Assembly (NCBI GenBank): GCA_963978545.1
Contig: OZ021722.1
Coordinates: forward strand, 10,879,401 to 10,943,400
DNA length: 64,000 bases
Direction: 5' to 3'
From: Linyphia triangularis
Taxonomy: Eukaryota > Arthropoda > Arachnida > Araneae > Linyphiidae
This document shows, in pieces, positions 37,445-49,599 of this stretch. Both the position numbers and the translations under genes were made by a program. Under the pieces are notes generated by a model. The model ran no database searches, was not told where the DNA came from, and saw nothing but the letters and a program-made list of their open reading frames with translations. Position 1 is the stretch's first letter, and each line of letters begins with the position of its first letter.

Positions 37445-38500
37445 GTATGAATATTTTATTATTTTCTATGAGTTTTCAGAATCATCAAACCATCAGGTGA
37501 GGATTAACAAATAATATTTAAGTTTTAAGTCTCAACCGTTGATGTCGAACATGCACTTAATGTCGTTTTCCCTGTTTTATAATGAATTTTATCCCTCCAT
37601 TTATACAAGGTCATTCTGAAAATAATCCATAACTTTGAATGGCATAAGAGCTAAACAGTAAAAAGAGACATGTTATAAGGAAGGTATAAAAGGTATGGAA
37701 TTATAAATATACGGGCAATTCTACCATGATTTTAACTTTTAGGTAAGGGAAATTTTGGAAAAGAAAACGTAACAAATTAACATAAAATGTACATGAAAAT
37801 GCTTATTAATGTTTCAAGATTACTAAAAAATAGTCAGCAGGGATCGTTTTTAAAGGAATTTTATTATAATGACTAAATATATTGAGTTTTTGTGTCTAAT
37901 TTTCCTTACCGTCCCCATGATATTTATATTCAATAACATGTTACATTATGTAAAATTTGCACTCATTATGCTTAATATCGAGGACCCTACAATGCTAAGA
38001 CACAGCAAACCTATAATCAACAGCATTGTGGAAGGATTTTTTCTGTTAGCTATGCCGAAATGTTACAATTTAACTATTTTTTGTATTTTGCGTTCATACT
38101 TTTAACTTTACACCTATATATACCTATAGAAAGTAGACTGAAGGCAAAATTTTTTTGAAATATACTTGCGGGCCTTTCAGAAAATGTATTAATTATAGCA
38201 GCAGACAAATGCGAAGACATTTACTAAATGTTTTATTGTCGGGGACGGTAATGAAAGCGAAGGGACGGTAAGGACAACACAGAGATAGGTTACAAGTACT
38301 AGAAAAATAATTACTAAATTAGATTTAGTTAAGTATTCGGATCTAAATGTATTGTAAAAACAAAGTTTTCTTCTTAAAATACCTGTTGAAATAGTTTGTC
38401 ATAGTCCTTGACATTGTTTGCACAAAAATCGGGTTGATATTGAATGCGGCTGATCCTCAATTCTAGGCATTATTTCAATCACTGGCAGGCTGTGGCGACC
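37445..38500. other. End of duplication copy A, then unassigned sequence
   Basis: Homology with copies B and C ends near 37,720 ('ggtatggaattataaatat'). Beyond it there are AT-rich bases with several copies of a short motif: CCTTACCGTCCCC (37,904), GGGGACGGTAA (38,241) and GGGACGGTAAGG (38,262). A 78-codon frame at 37,869-38,105 has no recognisable features and is not called. Confidence 0.5.
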
Positions 38501-39290
38501 TTCTGTTAGTGTCTAAAAGAATTTGTCGCCAGAGCGATGCATTTACATAACAGTTACTGCATCAGTTTCCAATTTTTCTACATTTCCGGGATAGCATGAG
38601 TTGTCGTAACATACAGCAACCCAGTCTCCTTTTAAAACTTTATCAGGTTTTCCAGTCTCTTGATTAATTGAAGTGTTGGGACCACCATTTTGTGGTCCAT
38701 CATCTTTGTGAGAAGAGGCTGTTTTCTTATGACAAGTTGGGATACTGGTAAAGTCCCGTGTGCTGGGATTTGATTGAAAATTTTTACATTTTACTCCTTC
38801 ATAAGCAAAACATGAAACAGTGCGGAGACCAAGATGATTTGGAGATGTGGAACTGCATACGATATGCCTTAACTTCATTGTTATTGGTATTGGTTTCAAA
38901 TTTTGTGTCAACAACTTCAATGTCTATAATGAATATTTGAAACAATTTAACTTTAAGTTGCAGATTTTTCAAAGCTTTGTATAAAGTCTGAGCATTCGTA
39001 ATATATGTGAAATGTGCTATAAACTGGTCTATCTTTGCTTTGAGCTACCCTCCAAAACCATCGGCAGAACCTTAGAATTCAATAGTGAAGTTCAATGTGG
39101 CTTCTTTAAAACCCAGTTCTTGAACAAAATGTGTAAGCAAGTACAAGTTCGTTTTATTTTTGTACTATGTTGTTGGGTCATCGCTTTGGAAATAAAAGCT
39201 ATTAATACGTGGCCATGTCTTTTGTATCATATCTAAAACTGACATAAGATGTTCCCAAACGGCATTCGAGTCATGACGCAGATTTTCTTA
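38501..39290 (-). pseudogene. Decayed multi-copy animal protein gene ('SDxPTTQYKNK' family)
   Basis: On the minus strand, from about 39,290, one frame reads 'SNAVWEHLMSVLDMIQKTWP', then 'FYFQSDDPTT', a TAG, then 'YKNKTNLYLL', and later 'GSADGFGG' and 'LYKALKNLQLK'. After a frameshift near 38,880 it continues as 'MKLRHIVCSS', 'GLRTVSCF' and a C-terminal 'KGDWVAVCYDNSCYPG' module before a stop at 38,543, with a faint continuation (MHRSGDKFF). From memory of the family, this order matches a large uncharacterised protein family common in arthropods and cnidarians: an (S/T)DG...QYKN motif, then a DGIGG-like motif, a TMK(L/I)H...SCF segment and a small beta-barrel GD(W/F)V module. It may be of transposon origin. 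At least three in-frame stops and one frameshift make this copy a pseudogene. Confidence 0.65.
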
Positions 39291-39299
39291 GTTGAGAAT

Positions 39300-40351
39300 T
39301 TAATACATCAACTTCATTAAGTTTTTCTTCGTTACTCTTTTACACTGGCTTTTTTTTTAATTCTAATTCCCTTTATTATCTATTGCCTGCTGCCTTAATG
39401 CCAATGCTGCTTTGTTTTCTTCTTTATGTTTAAGTTTTAATTCTTTGTATCTGTGATGTAACAGAAGTAGCTGATTTTAAACTGATAGTAGCATCACCTG
39501 ATTTTAAACTGATCTCCATTGCTTAATCTAAACATAAGGAAACGAAACTTATTAGAAAACAAAAATAAATTTTTGTGTAAAGATACAAGCACTCTGTTAA
39601 AAACGAAATTTAAACCGATCGATTTCAGATTAAGATGTTGTTTTTGAAAGTTACAGTATCTATTAATCATCCATTTCATATTCATGATTTTAAATTGTCC
39701 TAATGGTGTTTTGAATTATTTACTAGATTACAAATAAAAGCAAAAGTAGGAAGGACGTTTGTTATACAAAACGGCAAATAGTTACTATGCCTTTTAAGTT
39801 TTTTTTTTAATTTTATTGTTTATTTCTTAAATTTTTAAATTTTTTTTTTTTAGAGTAATTACAAATTTTACATAACATTTTCTTTATCATACTTATAATT
39901 ACCAAAAATTGTGAAGAAGTGAACACAAATTAAGTAATATATATTTTTATATTTCTAAAAATTCATTTTAAATATAAAATTCTTTATCCCCCTACCACAC
40001 CAATTCTAATAATTCATAATTCATTACTGTCCCCAATTACTGTTCCTTTCAATTGTAAAATGTAACTGGAACGGTAAGGAAAATTGTCCTTTCTTCTAAG
40101 CCTTCACCATGTTAGATCTAATACAACCACATGGTACTTGATTTTTTTACACCTTCCATCTACGTTAAACCATTCAAAATAAAAAGTTTCAACTTACCTA
40201 TCAAAGTTTCAAAATAATCCTTGGGGACGGTAAGCCGACCAATAAAGCCACCCAGCCGATGTACTGTGTTGCTTCAGCTTGTCAGTTGCCAATATGTATA
40301 AATCCTGTCGAATCAGACTTACCATGCGAAAAGTATCTACGTAATCTTTTC
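39300..40351. other. Unassigned AT-rich sequence
   Basis: No gene recognised. Holds long T runs near 39,800-39,850 and three further copies of the short motif seen left of the pseudogene: TTACTGTCCCC (40,024), GGAACGGTAAGG (40,069) and GGGGACGGTAAG (40,223). Minus-strand frame 39,494-39,685 is not supported. Confidence 0.45.
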
Positions 40352-41116
40352 TTAAGGGGAGTCGGAGTTGAAGAACGTCAAAAAATCAATTTTGAGATTA
40401 ATATTGTAAAACAAACTAAAAACAATTTTGAATCCGACGGTGTAAAAAGTTTTAATCTCGCTAAGTAGAAGTATATTTAAAAAAAAAAAAAATGTTTTGT
40501 GCATCAATTTGTATGATCGTTTTCAACTGTATCAGCTCATATTTCCAATTGCAATTTTGGAGACATAAGGAACATTTACTAAAAAACTATTAAAGATAAA
40601 TGCCTAAAATTTATATATATATATTCTTACTAATATATCACACAATTTGAGTGTAGGATTTTTTAATATTTTTAAAATTAAAGATTTTATACAGTTTTAT
40701 ACCTACCAAAAATTACAATTTGTAATATTCTATAGAATGTCGGACCTTTTAATTTTTTTTTCGAGAAACAAAACAAAATAATTAAAAAAGTGAAGCTCAA
40801 ATTGTGTAATATATTAATAAGAATATGTGTTAAATGGGTTTTAGGCATTTATCTTCAATAGTTTTTTAGAAAATGCTCCTTACATCTAAAAAATTGCGTT
40901 TGAAGATAAAGACCGTTGAAGTTGGAAACGATAATACAAATTGAGGAACAATCCTAGTTTTTTTTTTTTTTTTTTTTTTTAATTTATAAAAAAATATTTC
41001 TAATTTAGTGTGATGAAAACTTTTTGCACCGTCGGATTCAAAATTGTTTGTAGATATTTTTATATTATTATCTCAAAATTGATTTTTTGACTTTCTTAAA
41101 CTCCGACACCCCTTAA
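40352..41116. mobile_element. Non-autonomous foldback element with TTAA target duplications
   Basis: 757-bp element (40,356-41,112) bounded by TTAA on both sides. The ends are inverted repeats: left GGGGAGTCGGAGTTGAAG, right (reverse complement) GGGGTGTCGGAGTTTAAG, continuing with 'tcaaaaaatcaattttgag' and 'caattttgaatccgacggtg' on both arms. Imperfect pairing extends through most of the element ('atttatct', 'caaattgtgtaatatatta'), so it would fold into a long hairpin. TTAA duplication with GGGG-starting ends fits Kolobok- or piggyBac-type transposition; Kolobok-like is my preference from the end sequence. No transposase is present. The frame 40,259-40,468 crosses its left end and is not a gene. 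Confidence 0.72.
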
Positions 41117-43164
41117 CATAATTCTTCGTGAACCAGTTTTTGAACCTTTTCTCCGGTTAACACAAAAAACCCTTTACCTCCAGATAGGATAGCATATAAG
41201 CTCATGAAAACCTTGTCATTTGCTTATCATTATAATTGCAGTGGGAAGGATGCAAGGTAAAAGTGGTATCCTAAGCTTAAAATAAAATGTGGTTATTTAT
41301 GTTTGTGTGTTTGTCTGTAAATCTGACTGTGAATTACCGCATTTCAAGCTTTAGAGCTCCAAAAAATTTTCGGTACCTAAATAAGAGTTCAGAATAAATT
41401 TTGCAACACCGGATTACTTGGAACTTTTAGTTCAGCACGTTTTGTTTTTAGAAAACCATGTTCCTTAATTCTGTACTTTTCCTAATAATTATTACCTAAT
41501 TAACTCGAAATAGGGTAAATCCAATCATTGTGGAAGTTTTCCAGTTTTAATTTATTTTTTTTTGAAAATCTGAAAAAAAAAAAAAAAAAACCTGAAAATT
41601 TAAAATTGAATTCCGAACATGATATTCAATTTTGGGATTTAAAGTTGATAATTAACAATATTTTTAATAATTCGGAAAGGAGTATATAATAAATAGTTCA
41701 TTTTTAAGTATCCATTCGAGACGTTTTATAAGAAACTTTGTTTTAAATCTGTTTTTCTTGAGAAAATGCAGTGAACAATATCTGAATACCAGCTTCCAGC
41801 AATAAAGTAAAATGTTTAAAAAACAACATTATTGCATTCTTTTTCAGTTCTACACCATCTTGAAAAAGACTAGGACTGGCAAATTAAGAAAAACTTTTTT
41901 CTGTATGAAAAGTGTTAAGAAGAAATAAAACACTCGCCTTTTTGCTTTGGTACGTAATGTTTACTTGTATATTGTATATTAAAACTACTTTTCCTATTTT
42001 CAGACATTATTTTAGTCTGTCTTTAAAGGTCGAATTTTGAAAACGATTGGTTATAAATTCGTAAAAAATTTAAAGTAGCTAGATTTTAAATATCATTGTA
42101 CATATTTTTTGTAGATATTATGTTATGATGACTTATTATCTGACTAATTTTTTTTTACACTTGGTTAAGTTAAATTCCAAAATCCCCTAGAAGACTTTAT
42201 GGGTACAGATAAGGATGTTTCTACCCTAAAAAATGGTTTTTATTCAATTAGGGTAGTAGTTTTTACCCATTAGTATATTTTTTTATTATTTAAGCAAGAT
42301 TGATGGATCACCACTTTTGTAGTCATACATCAAAGAATAACTATTAGTTTTTACATTACTAAATCAAGCAAGACTCAAGAGCAGGCAAGAAATGGCTAAA
42401 AATTTCATTGATATGTTTTCTCAATCATAAAAACACAATCCAATCTTAAATTAAGTTAGACCTAACCCTGAAACATACAAATGAATATTATTGGAAAGAA
42501 AATAATGTTCCATATTTAAACAAATGTCACCAAAAATTGGTAATTATGTTTTTATTTCAAATTTATTTTGTCACTGCCGTGGGTGATAGGTCATTCATTT
42601 GTCGTTTCTTTTCTTTCTTTCTTCGTCTGGAAACGAAGAGTAAAGTTTCTAGGGAGGGCGTCTCCGAATCCCAAAAGGCCAGGCCGAGCCTGTTTTAAAG
42701 ACACAAAATAAAATACCATGTGTTTGAAATCATTCTTTCTTAAAGTTGAACTTTAATTATAATCACCCCGGAGTGATAATATACAAGTCCAACTCCCAAA
42801 ATGCTGTAAAAAATCAATCTTCACCAGAATCACCTAAACTTTGACATAAATATACGGGAAGAAGAAGGATACGGCATAAGAAAATAATTGATTGAAAGAG
42901 TATTTTTTTCCAATGCCATACCGTTTTTCTCTCATTCGAGTATATAATACATGTCAAATTTCAAGTCATTCTTACCAGAGTTTCTTTACAGCTCTGTATT
43001 AAAAAAAAAACATTTGTAAAATTTTTTATGTATTCTAATTGACACATCAGGTAATTTTTGTTCGATGTCTCAAGATCGATTTCGGAAAACATTTCCAACA
43101 AACCCGATTTGCATACAAATTTTCCAAGCTTTTCATATGCAGGTTTATAAACAAAAAAAGTTGG
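41117..43164. other. Unassigned sequence with a further copy of the duplicated block
   Basis: About 41,740-41,970 matches the block 'caataaagtaaaatgt...cattattgc...ttttgctttggtacgtaatgtttact' also present at 36.75, 43.65, 48.0 and 53.4 kb. A GC-richer patch at 42,570-42,700 ('tcactgccgtgggtgatagg' to 'ggccaggccgagcctg') stands out and is probably an unrecognised repeat insertion. A run of about 20 A lies near 41,575. Minus-strand frames at 42,961-43,295 are not supported as genes. Confidence 0.45.
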
Positions 43165-43579
43165 TACAGTAGAGTCTTGATCATCCGAGTTAATGTGGAC
43201 CAAGACCAACTCTGATAACCGAAAAACTCGGTTAAAACGAAAATTAAAAATAAAATAAATCGTATCGGTTTAAATGTATGTTTTGACAAGTACAAATGTT
43301 ATACTATAGGTAAACCACATGCAATTAATAATATATAGTAATGATTAAAGAGTTCTCTTACTTAAGCATTAAGACCTTTAGCGACGCGATAGGAGGAGCA
43401 GTGTTATACAATGAAAAGGAATGTAAACATTTTGTTTTCTTGAGTATTTGAGAGATCAAGTACTAATTTTTTTCGGTACTAGTTTTGACAAAGGAAAATA
43501 TCAAGCGTAAAAAAAAAATTAAAGAAATATTATCTGGCTCGGTTAAAGCGGAAACTCGGATAATCGGGGTTTTACTGTA
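43165..43579. mobile_element. Tigger/pogo-like MITE with TA target duplications
   Basis: 411-bp element (43,167-43,577) flanked by TA. Its ends are inverted repeats: left CAGTAGAGTCTTGATCATCC, right (reverse complement) CAGTAAAACCCCGATTATCC, both followed by GAG. Over the 23 terminal bases 17 match. Subterminal 'aactcggttaaa' copies occur near both ends (43,226 and 43,538). The CAGT start, TA duplication and GATTATCCGAG-like end are typical of Tigger/pogo-type MITEs. No transposase frame. Confidence 0.75.
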
Positions 43580-45960
43580 ATTCAAAATCCATTTCGAACT
43601 TTGTCCACAATAATGAAATTAAAATAACCAATTGGATCTAGAAAATTCAGTGTTATAACAATCTCTGATTACTATTTTCCAACAATGGAATGAAATATAA
43701 TTGAAAACCATTATTGCAATTTTACTCATTTCGACGCCATTTTGAACAAAAATTGATCGCATACAATAACGGATGACTTTTCTTGTTTTTAAAAGTGTTT
43801 TAAGGAAATGAAATACTTGTATTTTCGCTTTGGTACGTAATGTTTACTTGAATATTCAATGGCCAAAACATGTTTTCAGGATTTTCGATAATATTTCAAA
43901 CTTATTTAAAATCAAAATTTAATACATCTTTCGATTATAGTATCATGAGAAGTACAGCTCTGTAACTTCTACACCCTTTTATTTGTCGTCTCTTTTCTAA
44001 TTTTGCCTTATGTGGTTACTTTTTACTGTGCCTTTTTATTCACATTCAGTTTTTACTTAACTTAACTGATTCGAACTATGCTTAGTTTTAACATCTCTCT
44101 ACATTATGTTTTTTTTATATAATATTTCCTTTAGAGTTCTTACATTTTTATATACATTCATAATCAAGCAAACGTTATTACTTGTAATTTTAATGCAGAC
44201 CAGCAATTAATTGAATATCAAAGTATGAAAATCTAGGGGGGAAAATTAAGTATCCTAGTTTTTTATAAACGTTTACAAAAAGTCAATATATGTATATGTT
44301 ATAATTAATTGCATTTAAATCAATACATTATTACTATAATTTCTGCATAAAAAAATAGCATATTTGAAATATTCCAAGCATGAAATTTCACTGAAATTTT
44401 TTGTAATTTTGTAAATTGAAAGTAAAAGTTATAAACAGTTACGAGAGTAAGGTTATGAATATTATCTATTTTGGATGCCATTTCTTAGAATTCTAGAAAT
44501 GTTGAAATTCAGTCACGATGTATGCTTTAAAATGTATTCTTCTCTATTTAAGTAAAATCAAGTTATTTGAATTAAGTTCAAATCCGATATTTTTATGCTG
44601 TAATTCTTTTCACTAATTTTTCACTTAATTGTTCACTAATAATTCACTTGTTTCACTAATTGAATATAAATTAAGGTTAATCAAGGAGTAGGCTGCTGAA
44701 GAATTCTACATTTTGAATATTTTGCCTTCTAATACTCCTTTAGGGTTGGTCAATATAAATATCGATAGCTTAAATTTGCAATGGATCATTGCTGTGAACA
44801 ATTGTACCAATTTTCAACATCCTGAGAACATGGGAAGTAGTACACTGAGAAATTCTATACTTAGAAAGTTTTACCCTTATTCCACCCACTTAGAATTTGT
44901 TTAATAAAAACAGGATAGTGTAATTTGGCTCTGCAGGACCTCAGAATATTTGTATCAAGTTTCTTCGATATGACTGAGTAGGAAGAAGTGTTTATGTGGA
45001 TATTCGAAATTTAAATTTCTGAAGTTTCTTGAATCTTTTAAAATCATTTATATTAACTTCGATTTTGTCTGTTTGTGTATGTGTATAGCGAGATAATCTC
45101 CGGAAGGCTCGGAACTGCCTCTAAGATGCCACTTATACACACGTTTAAATTACCATTCATCAGACCTAGATACCAAACCATAGACAAACATGTACAATTC
45201 TTTAATAATTGAAAACTTCCCCTGTTAAGTTTGGTGACGTATGATAAAAGAAACTAGCTATTTTGATATTTTTAAATTCTTTACATCAACTTTATGCTAT
45301 AGATGCGTGAAAAGTGGAAAAACAATTATCTTTAATTCAGATTTCTCTTCCGTTGAAACGACACATCAAAAACTGTTATTCCTCTGTTTTATTTACAAGA
45401 AAAGGGTAATATAAGAACTTGAATGTTCTGCGATATTCTACACCCCTAGTTAAATGTGTAAACGTAGAGTAGTGAAGGCCCTCTCTACTTGTAGTAAAAG
45501 AGTTAAATGAAAGCAGTGCCCATAGCTACTTGAATTACGGAAGTTATTGATTTTTTCTCAAAAACTATTACAGATGGAGAAAATTTCAGTTATAAAATAT
45601 GATGAAAATAAATTTTGTATGAAATAAAGTTTTACCTATTAATCAATTCAATTACAAGATCTGAAACGTTAATTTAATTTTACAAAAATTCTTAAGTGAA
45701 ATGAAACATGATGCATAACAAGATGTATATCGAGTGCCAAGTTGTATTGTTGCCCAAGGTGGCTACATCCATTACACTGAATTTGATTTTCATTATAAAT
45801 TGTCCTTTTTTTTTATTATTAAAATGGCTTTAAATTTTTACCTCGAGCACATGTATTACTTGTGTTGGTAAATGCGTATTGTAATGTTTGCTACACTCCG
45901 CCACGCGATTAGTGACATATTGGAACTGGAGTTTGGTATCCTTTTTTTTTACGCTTCAGT
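43580..45960. other. Duplicated non-coding block (third copy) and unassigned sequence
   Basis: 43,620-43,860 is a copy of the block carrying 'tcatttcgacgccattttga' and 'cgctttggtacgtaatgtttact'. The rest, including a T-rich, microsatellite-poor stretch to 45,700, holds no gene I can support; the 63-codon frame at 44,713-44,904 lacks any recognisable feature. From about 45,750 ('tccttttttttttattattaaaatggctt') it aligns with 35,470 onward, the start of copy B. Confidence 0.5.
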
Positions 45961-45974
45961 TGCAGTGTTTCCAG

Positions 45975-46060
45975 GGCCGGTATTAGACTTGATAAGGCCC
46001 TAAGCTATTTGAGATATGGGGCCCTTCATAAGTCCAGATATTTTATGTCAGTGTCAAATA
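45975..46060 (+). mobile_element. Possible hAT-type transposon end (fragment)
   Basis: 'cagggccggtattagacttg' followed by 'aaggccctaagc' and 'ggggcccttca' resembles the CAGGGCCGG-type end of hAT elements found in many animals. No matching opposite end or 8-bp duplication was found, so this is a truncated fragment at best. Confidence 0.35.
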
Positions 46061-46404
46061 TGATTCTTTGCTGCTGAATCTTCCATGCTTGTACTACTAT
46101 CTGGTTTATAAATCATAATATTTGTTCAAGTAGATTCTATACAATTAGATGTACCAGGTTAGTATCAGGAATAGTATGAATATCCCGTGACTGACTCACT
46201 GTGGTATAGGTTTTTGGTTCATCAGGCCTCTTATCTATCTTTGTCATTGTTAAGTAACTTTATAAATTTGTTGACTTGCTAAGCTCTTCTTCAGCTCTCT
46301 GCTTCTTCTTCCTCTTTCTCTTTCGAGCTTCCCTTCTGTAGTTTCTGGTTGACATCTTGCAAACTGAGGCAGAATATTTAATATAACTATAACTGAAATT
46401 GTTT

Positions 46405-46550
46405 GTTGGACCACTGAAATGGTTCATGTTAACCGAATTTTGTGCTAAACGAATAAATAGCGTTAATTTTTAAGTATTGGGAACTGCTTTTACTTCGTGT
46501 TAAAAGGGATTTCATGTTAAGCGATTTCACGTTAACAGGGTTTGACTGTA
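46405..46550. mobile_element. Short Tigger-like element or end fragment
   Basis: The right end, read as reverse complement, is CAGTCAAACCCTGTTAACGT followed by 'gaaatcgcttaacatgaaa' and is flanked by TA at 46,549-46,550. The left part has 'ttcatgttaaccgaa' and 'gtgctaaacgaa', the usual subterminal repeats of Tigger-like ends in inverse orientation, but the outer left terminus is missing. The frame 46,514-46,720 that crosses it is not a gene. Confidence 0.5.
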
Positions 46551-46633
46551 TCTATTTGGGAAGGGAAGAGGCAATTCTTCACTTTAAGGGGTGGAAACGT
46601 TTCACGAAAATTGACTCGGGTCTGAAACTGCAT

Positions 46634-46898
46634 ACAACAGTCAGGCGTATAGGCAGGGGGTGGGATATGGGGATATCACCTCCAGAAAGTTTACAGTTTA
46701 CCATAACTCAAAAATCATAGGACTCGTCATGTTTAAGGTGGTAAATTTATTAAAAACGATTTTAAATGTCTAAAACCCTATTATCTTGATTATCAGGTAC
46801 AGGCAGCACTTATAACAAATAAAAATTGTTATGATTTGTCAACTTAAAATTTCATATCCCATCCAGAAAAAATCTCTGCCTACGCCCCTGACAATAGT
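46634..46898. mobile_element. hAT-type MITE with 8-bp target duplication
   Basis: 249-bp element (46,642-46,890). Ends are CAGGCGTATAGGCAGG on the left and, read as reverse complement, CAGGGGCGTAGGCAGAG on the right, both followed by a 'tgggatatg' motif. The flanking 8-mers are ACAACAGT (46,634-46,641) and ACAATAGT (46,891-46,898), a hAT-length duplication with one mismatch. No coding capacity. Confidence 0.72.
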
Positions 46899-48569
46899 TA
46901 AAGATTAAAAACTTCTGGATAATGCCAGTAATTATTGAAGAAAATAATTTTTTTTCATCCATATATTTTACATCCTTTCTTCAAAAATGACATAATTCAA
47001 AATTCATCATTTTGAGTAAAAGCGTGTAAAATATCCGAGACTGCGCTGAGTGTTTACTACATTACATTTCATACTGATTTGTTCAAACATAATCGTAAAT
47101 CTCCCAATACTCTAACTTTTTGTGATGAACATCGCTTAAGCATCTTTCATAGTTTCTGAGTGAGAATATATAACTTCAGTAAATGACCACTAGGGATACT
47201 GTAAATTACTCCCAAGTGATAGCGAATTCGCGTTTTTCCCATGCTACATCCGTGACGCTTGGTTCATAACTCCAGCCAAAACTATTTCAAAGTTATTTGA
47301 GTACTCCAATTTTTAGTTTGCACCCTGTCCCTAACAAGTTTACATTTGTGTAAATTAATAAGTTCTTAATGTAAATTTATATTAGTGTCTTGTTTTCCAA
47401 AAACATTTTGAGTGGCAAAACAACGCTCATAACCAACCACCGGCAAATTTATTAATTCAAGTTAAATTACCACGTATTTGCTGCAAGGTAACGCTTGTAA
47501 TTGGAAATTATAATGTGTGAAACAGCACTTAGTCTTACATCACATTATAATCTATTTTTTCCCCAAGGAAAACGTAATTGGATGTAAAGAAATATTCCTT
47601 TTTAAGTAAAATATTTTCCTCAAGAAGCTCTTTCATTCTACATCAGTACTGATTTCAAAAAGTAATTCCTTCAAAATTACTCAAATGTGAAATTTTAGAA
47701 TTTCGAAAACTTTTTTCGATGCTAGAGGATCCCGGATGGATATTAAAAAACATTTGTCATACCTTATTGGTGCTTTGATACATAAAGTGATTTTTTGGAC
47801 TTAGCAAGATAAATTTCGAAATATAACTTTTGTAATAAGCCCATATTGACATGCAGCCTTATATATTATAATCTTTTTTATTCAGGCAATTAAACAGGAA
47901 GAGTCCGTAATTAAAAATCTTTAGAAAATGTATTGTTGGAACCTTTGTATAAATTCAGTTCAATTAAATCACTCATTGTTTAAAAAAAAAATCATTGTTT
48001 TTTGCAGTTTCACATTATTAATTTCCAACAAAGGATTAAAATATGTCTGAAGATCATTATTGCGATATCGCTATTTCGACGCCATTTTGAGAAAAAATTG
48101 ACTGCACAGTTTTGGCAAGACTTTCTTTATTTTTAAAAGTGATTTAAAGATATGAGAGCCATGCACTTTTGCTTTGGTATGTAATATTTATTTGCGTGTA
48201 TAACATTACTTGCATAAAACAGCTGTTAGTGTATTTTAATAATATTTCGATTCACTTGAAAACTAGATTTTATTATAAATTCACGATTATAATTCCTTGA
48301 AAACTGCTGTATGCAAGTCTTGTAAATCACCGCATTGTATTTATTGTATATTTTATCTCATTTTGCTGAATTATATGACAACTTTTATGTTTTATTTTAA
48401 TCCATTAGTTCCCATCTATTCTCAAAATATTTTATTTAGTTTTAATATAGTTTCTCGCTATTATGTCACTTACATTGCATAAAAAGCAGTTGCATTTAAT
48501 TAACAACTATTACCTTTACGATTAATTTTGAACTGCTTTTCTTAAAATAAAACATTCTATTTCCAACGG
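46899..48569. repeat. Segmental duplication block, copy B
   Basis: From 47,060 this aligns with copy A (35,845-37,334) and copy C (51,950-53,947) through the landmarks 'aatttgttcaaac', 'agcatctttcatagtttctgag', 'gtgtgaaacagcactta' and 'gacgccattttga'. No coding signal of its own; frames such as 48,297-48,482 are not supported. Confidence 0.68.
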
Positions 48570-48675
48570 TGCTCTTTTGGAACATCATGCGGAATCAAGA
48601 TTGAAGAATACCATTTCCATCTTGAAGACGCCTCTTTCTACTAAATTATTTAAGTTGACAAGTGATGAAACTTTC
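48570..48675 (+). pseudogene. Candidate C-x5-C exon, copy B, splice sites lost
   Basis: Paralogue of the exon at 37,335. Phase 0 reads 'CSFGTSCGIKIEEYHFHLED' and then meets TAA. The acceptor CAG has become CGG and the GTATGA donor is absent, with local rearrangement after 'agttgacaagtgatgaa'. Several differences from the other copies are conservative (D/E, Y/F/H), which is why I think the exon was once coding, but this copy cannot be spliced as the others could. Confidence 0.4.
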
Positions 48676-49019
48676 ATTATTTTCTATGAGTTTTCAAACC
48701 ATTCTTCTAACACATCATTTCAATGTTGTGTTTATGCATTTAACGTTGACAACCACTTTCTGTCTAAGCAAAATAGGGTACTAATGGAGATTCCCAATGT
48801 TATTTCAGCTTTAAGGCTCATGTCAAAATGCACTTATTGAAGTTTCTATATTTTATTATGAATTTTATCCCTCCATTCATACAAGGTCTTTCTGAAAATC
48901 ATCCCTAAATTTGAATGACAAAAAACAGCTAAACAGAAAGAAGGGACAAGTGATATGGAAAATACAAAAGGTATGGAATTACAAACACACCAGTATCAGA
49001 ATTGATTTCTGAGAGTAAA

Positions 49020-49270
49020 TTGAGTGACGACTGCATTTGGTTTTCCCATGAAACCCATTTTCATTTGAACGGATTTGTCAAAATAAATGAAATTGGTGAA
49101 TTTGAGGTGTTGAAAACCCGTATGTGTGTCTGGTATAAGTATTAAATTCTGCAAAATTGACCGCTTGTGCTGCCACTAATGTAAAACATCGTTCGCCACT
49201 AACTTTTAAAGTTGGGCTGCATGACCTCTACTGGAGAATTTCGCAGGTCTCAGATTTACACCGAGTACAT
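49020..49270 (+). pseudogene. Remnant of a DDE (mariner/IS630-like) transposase, copy B
   Basis: One frame reads 'CIWFSHETHFHLNGFVK', close to the WFSDEAHFHLNGFVN block around the second catalytic aspartate of IS630/mariner-like transposases (the aspartate is H here). About 160 bp later another frame has 'PLLENFAGLRFT', similar to the downstream G-P-(F/Y)-F-F-E-N segment. Frames are interrupted by stops. The same remnant is in copy C at 56,750-56,995, so it was already present before the duplication. Confidence 0.45.
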
Positions 49271-49599
49271 ATTGTATATCTTGCTTTCACTATTCAATTT
49301 GAACGCTAGAAATGTGATCATTAATAAAGACTCAACAGTATCAAACATTTCTGAACACTAAAATAAATAATTGAACTGTTTTTTTTTTTTTTGTTTTTTT
49401 TATCTTAGCAAAATAAAAACTGACATTTTATTCCTTTTTTTTTTCCTTCAAATAATTAAGATCAATAATTTTAACTAAATCAAAAGTTATTGTCTAAAAT
49501 AAAATCCATAATTTTTTTAAAAATAAATCCTTTGATGCTTTGCCAATTTTTAGGTGCAATTACAACTTATTGAACTCAAATCGAGTATTCATAGTGTTT

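Noticed and set aside
40259..40468. 69-codon frame
   Set aside because: Runs across the left end of the TTAA foldback element.
46514..46720. 68-codon frame
   Set aside because: Spans the end of a Tigger-like element and the start of a hAT MITE.
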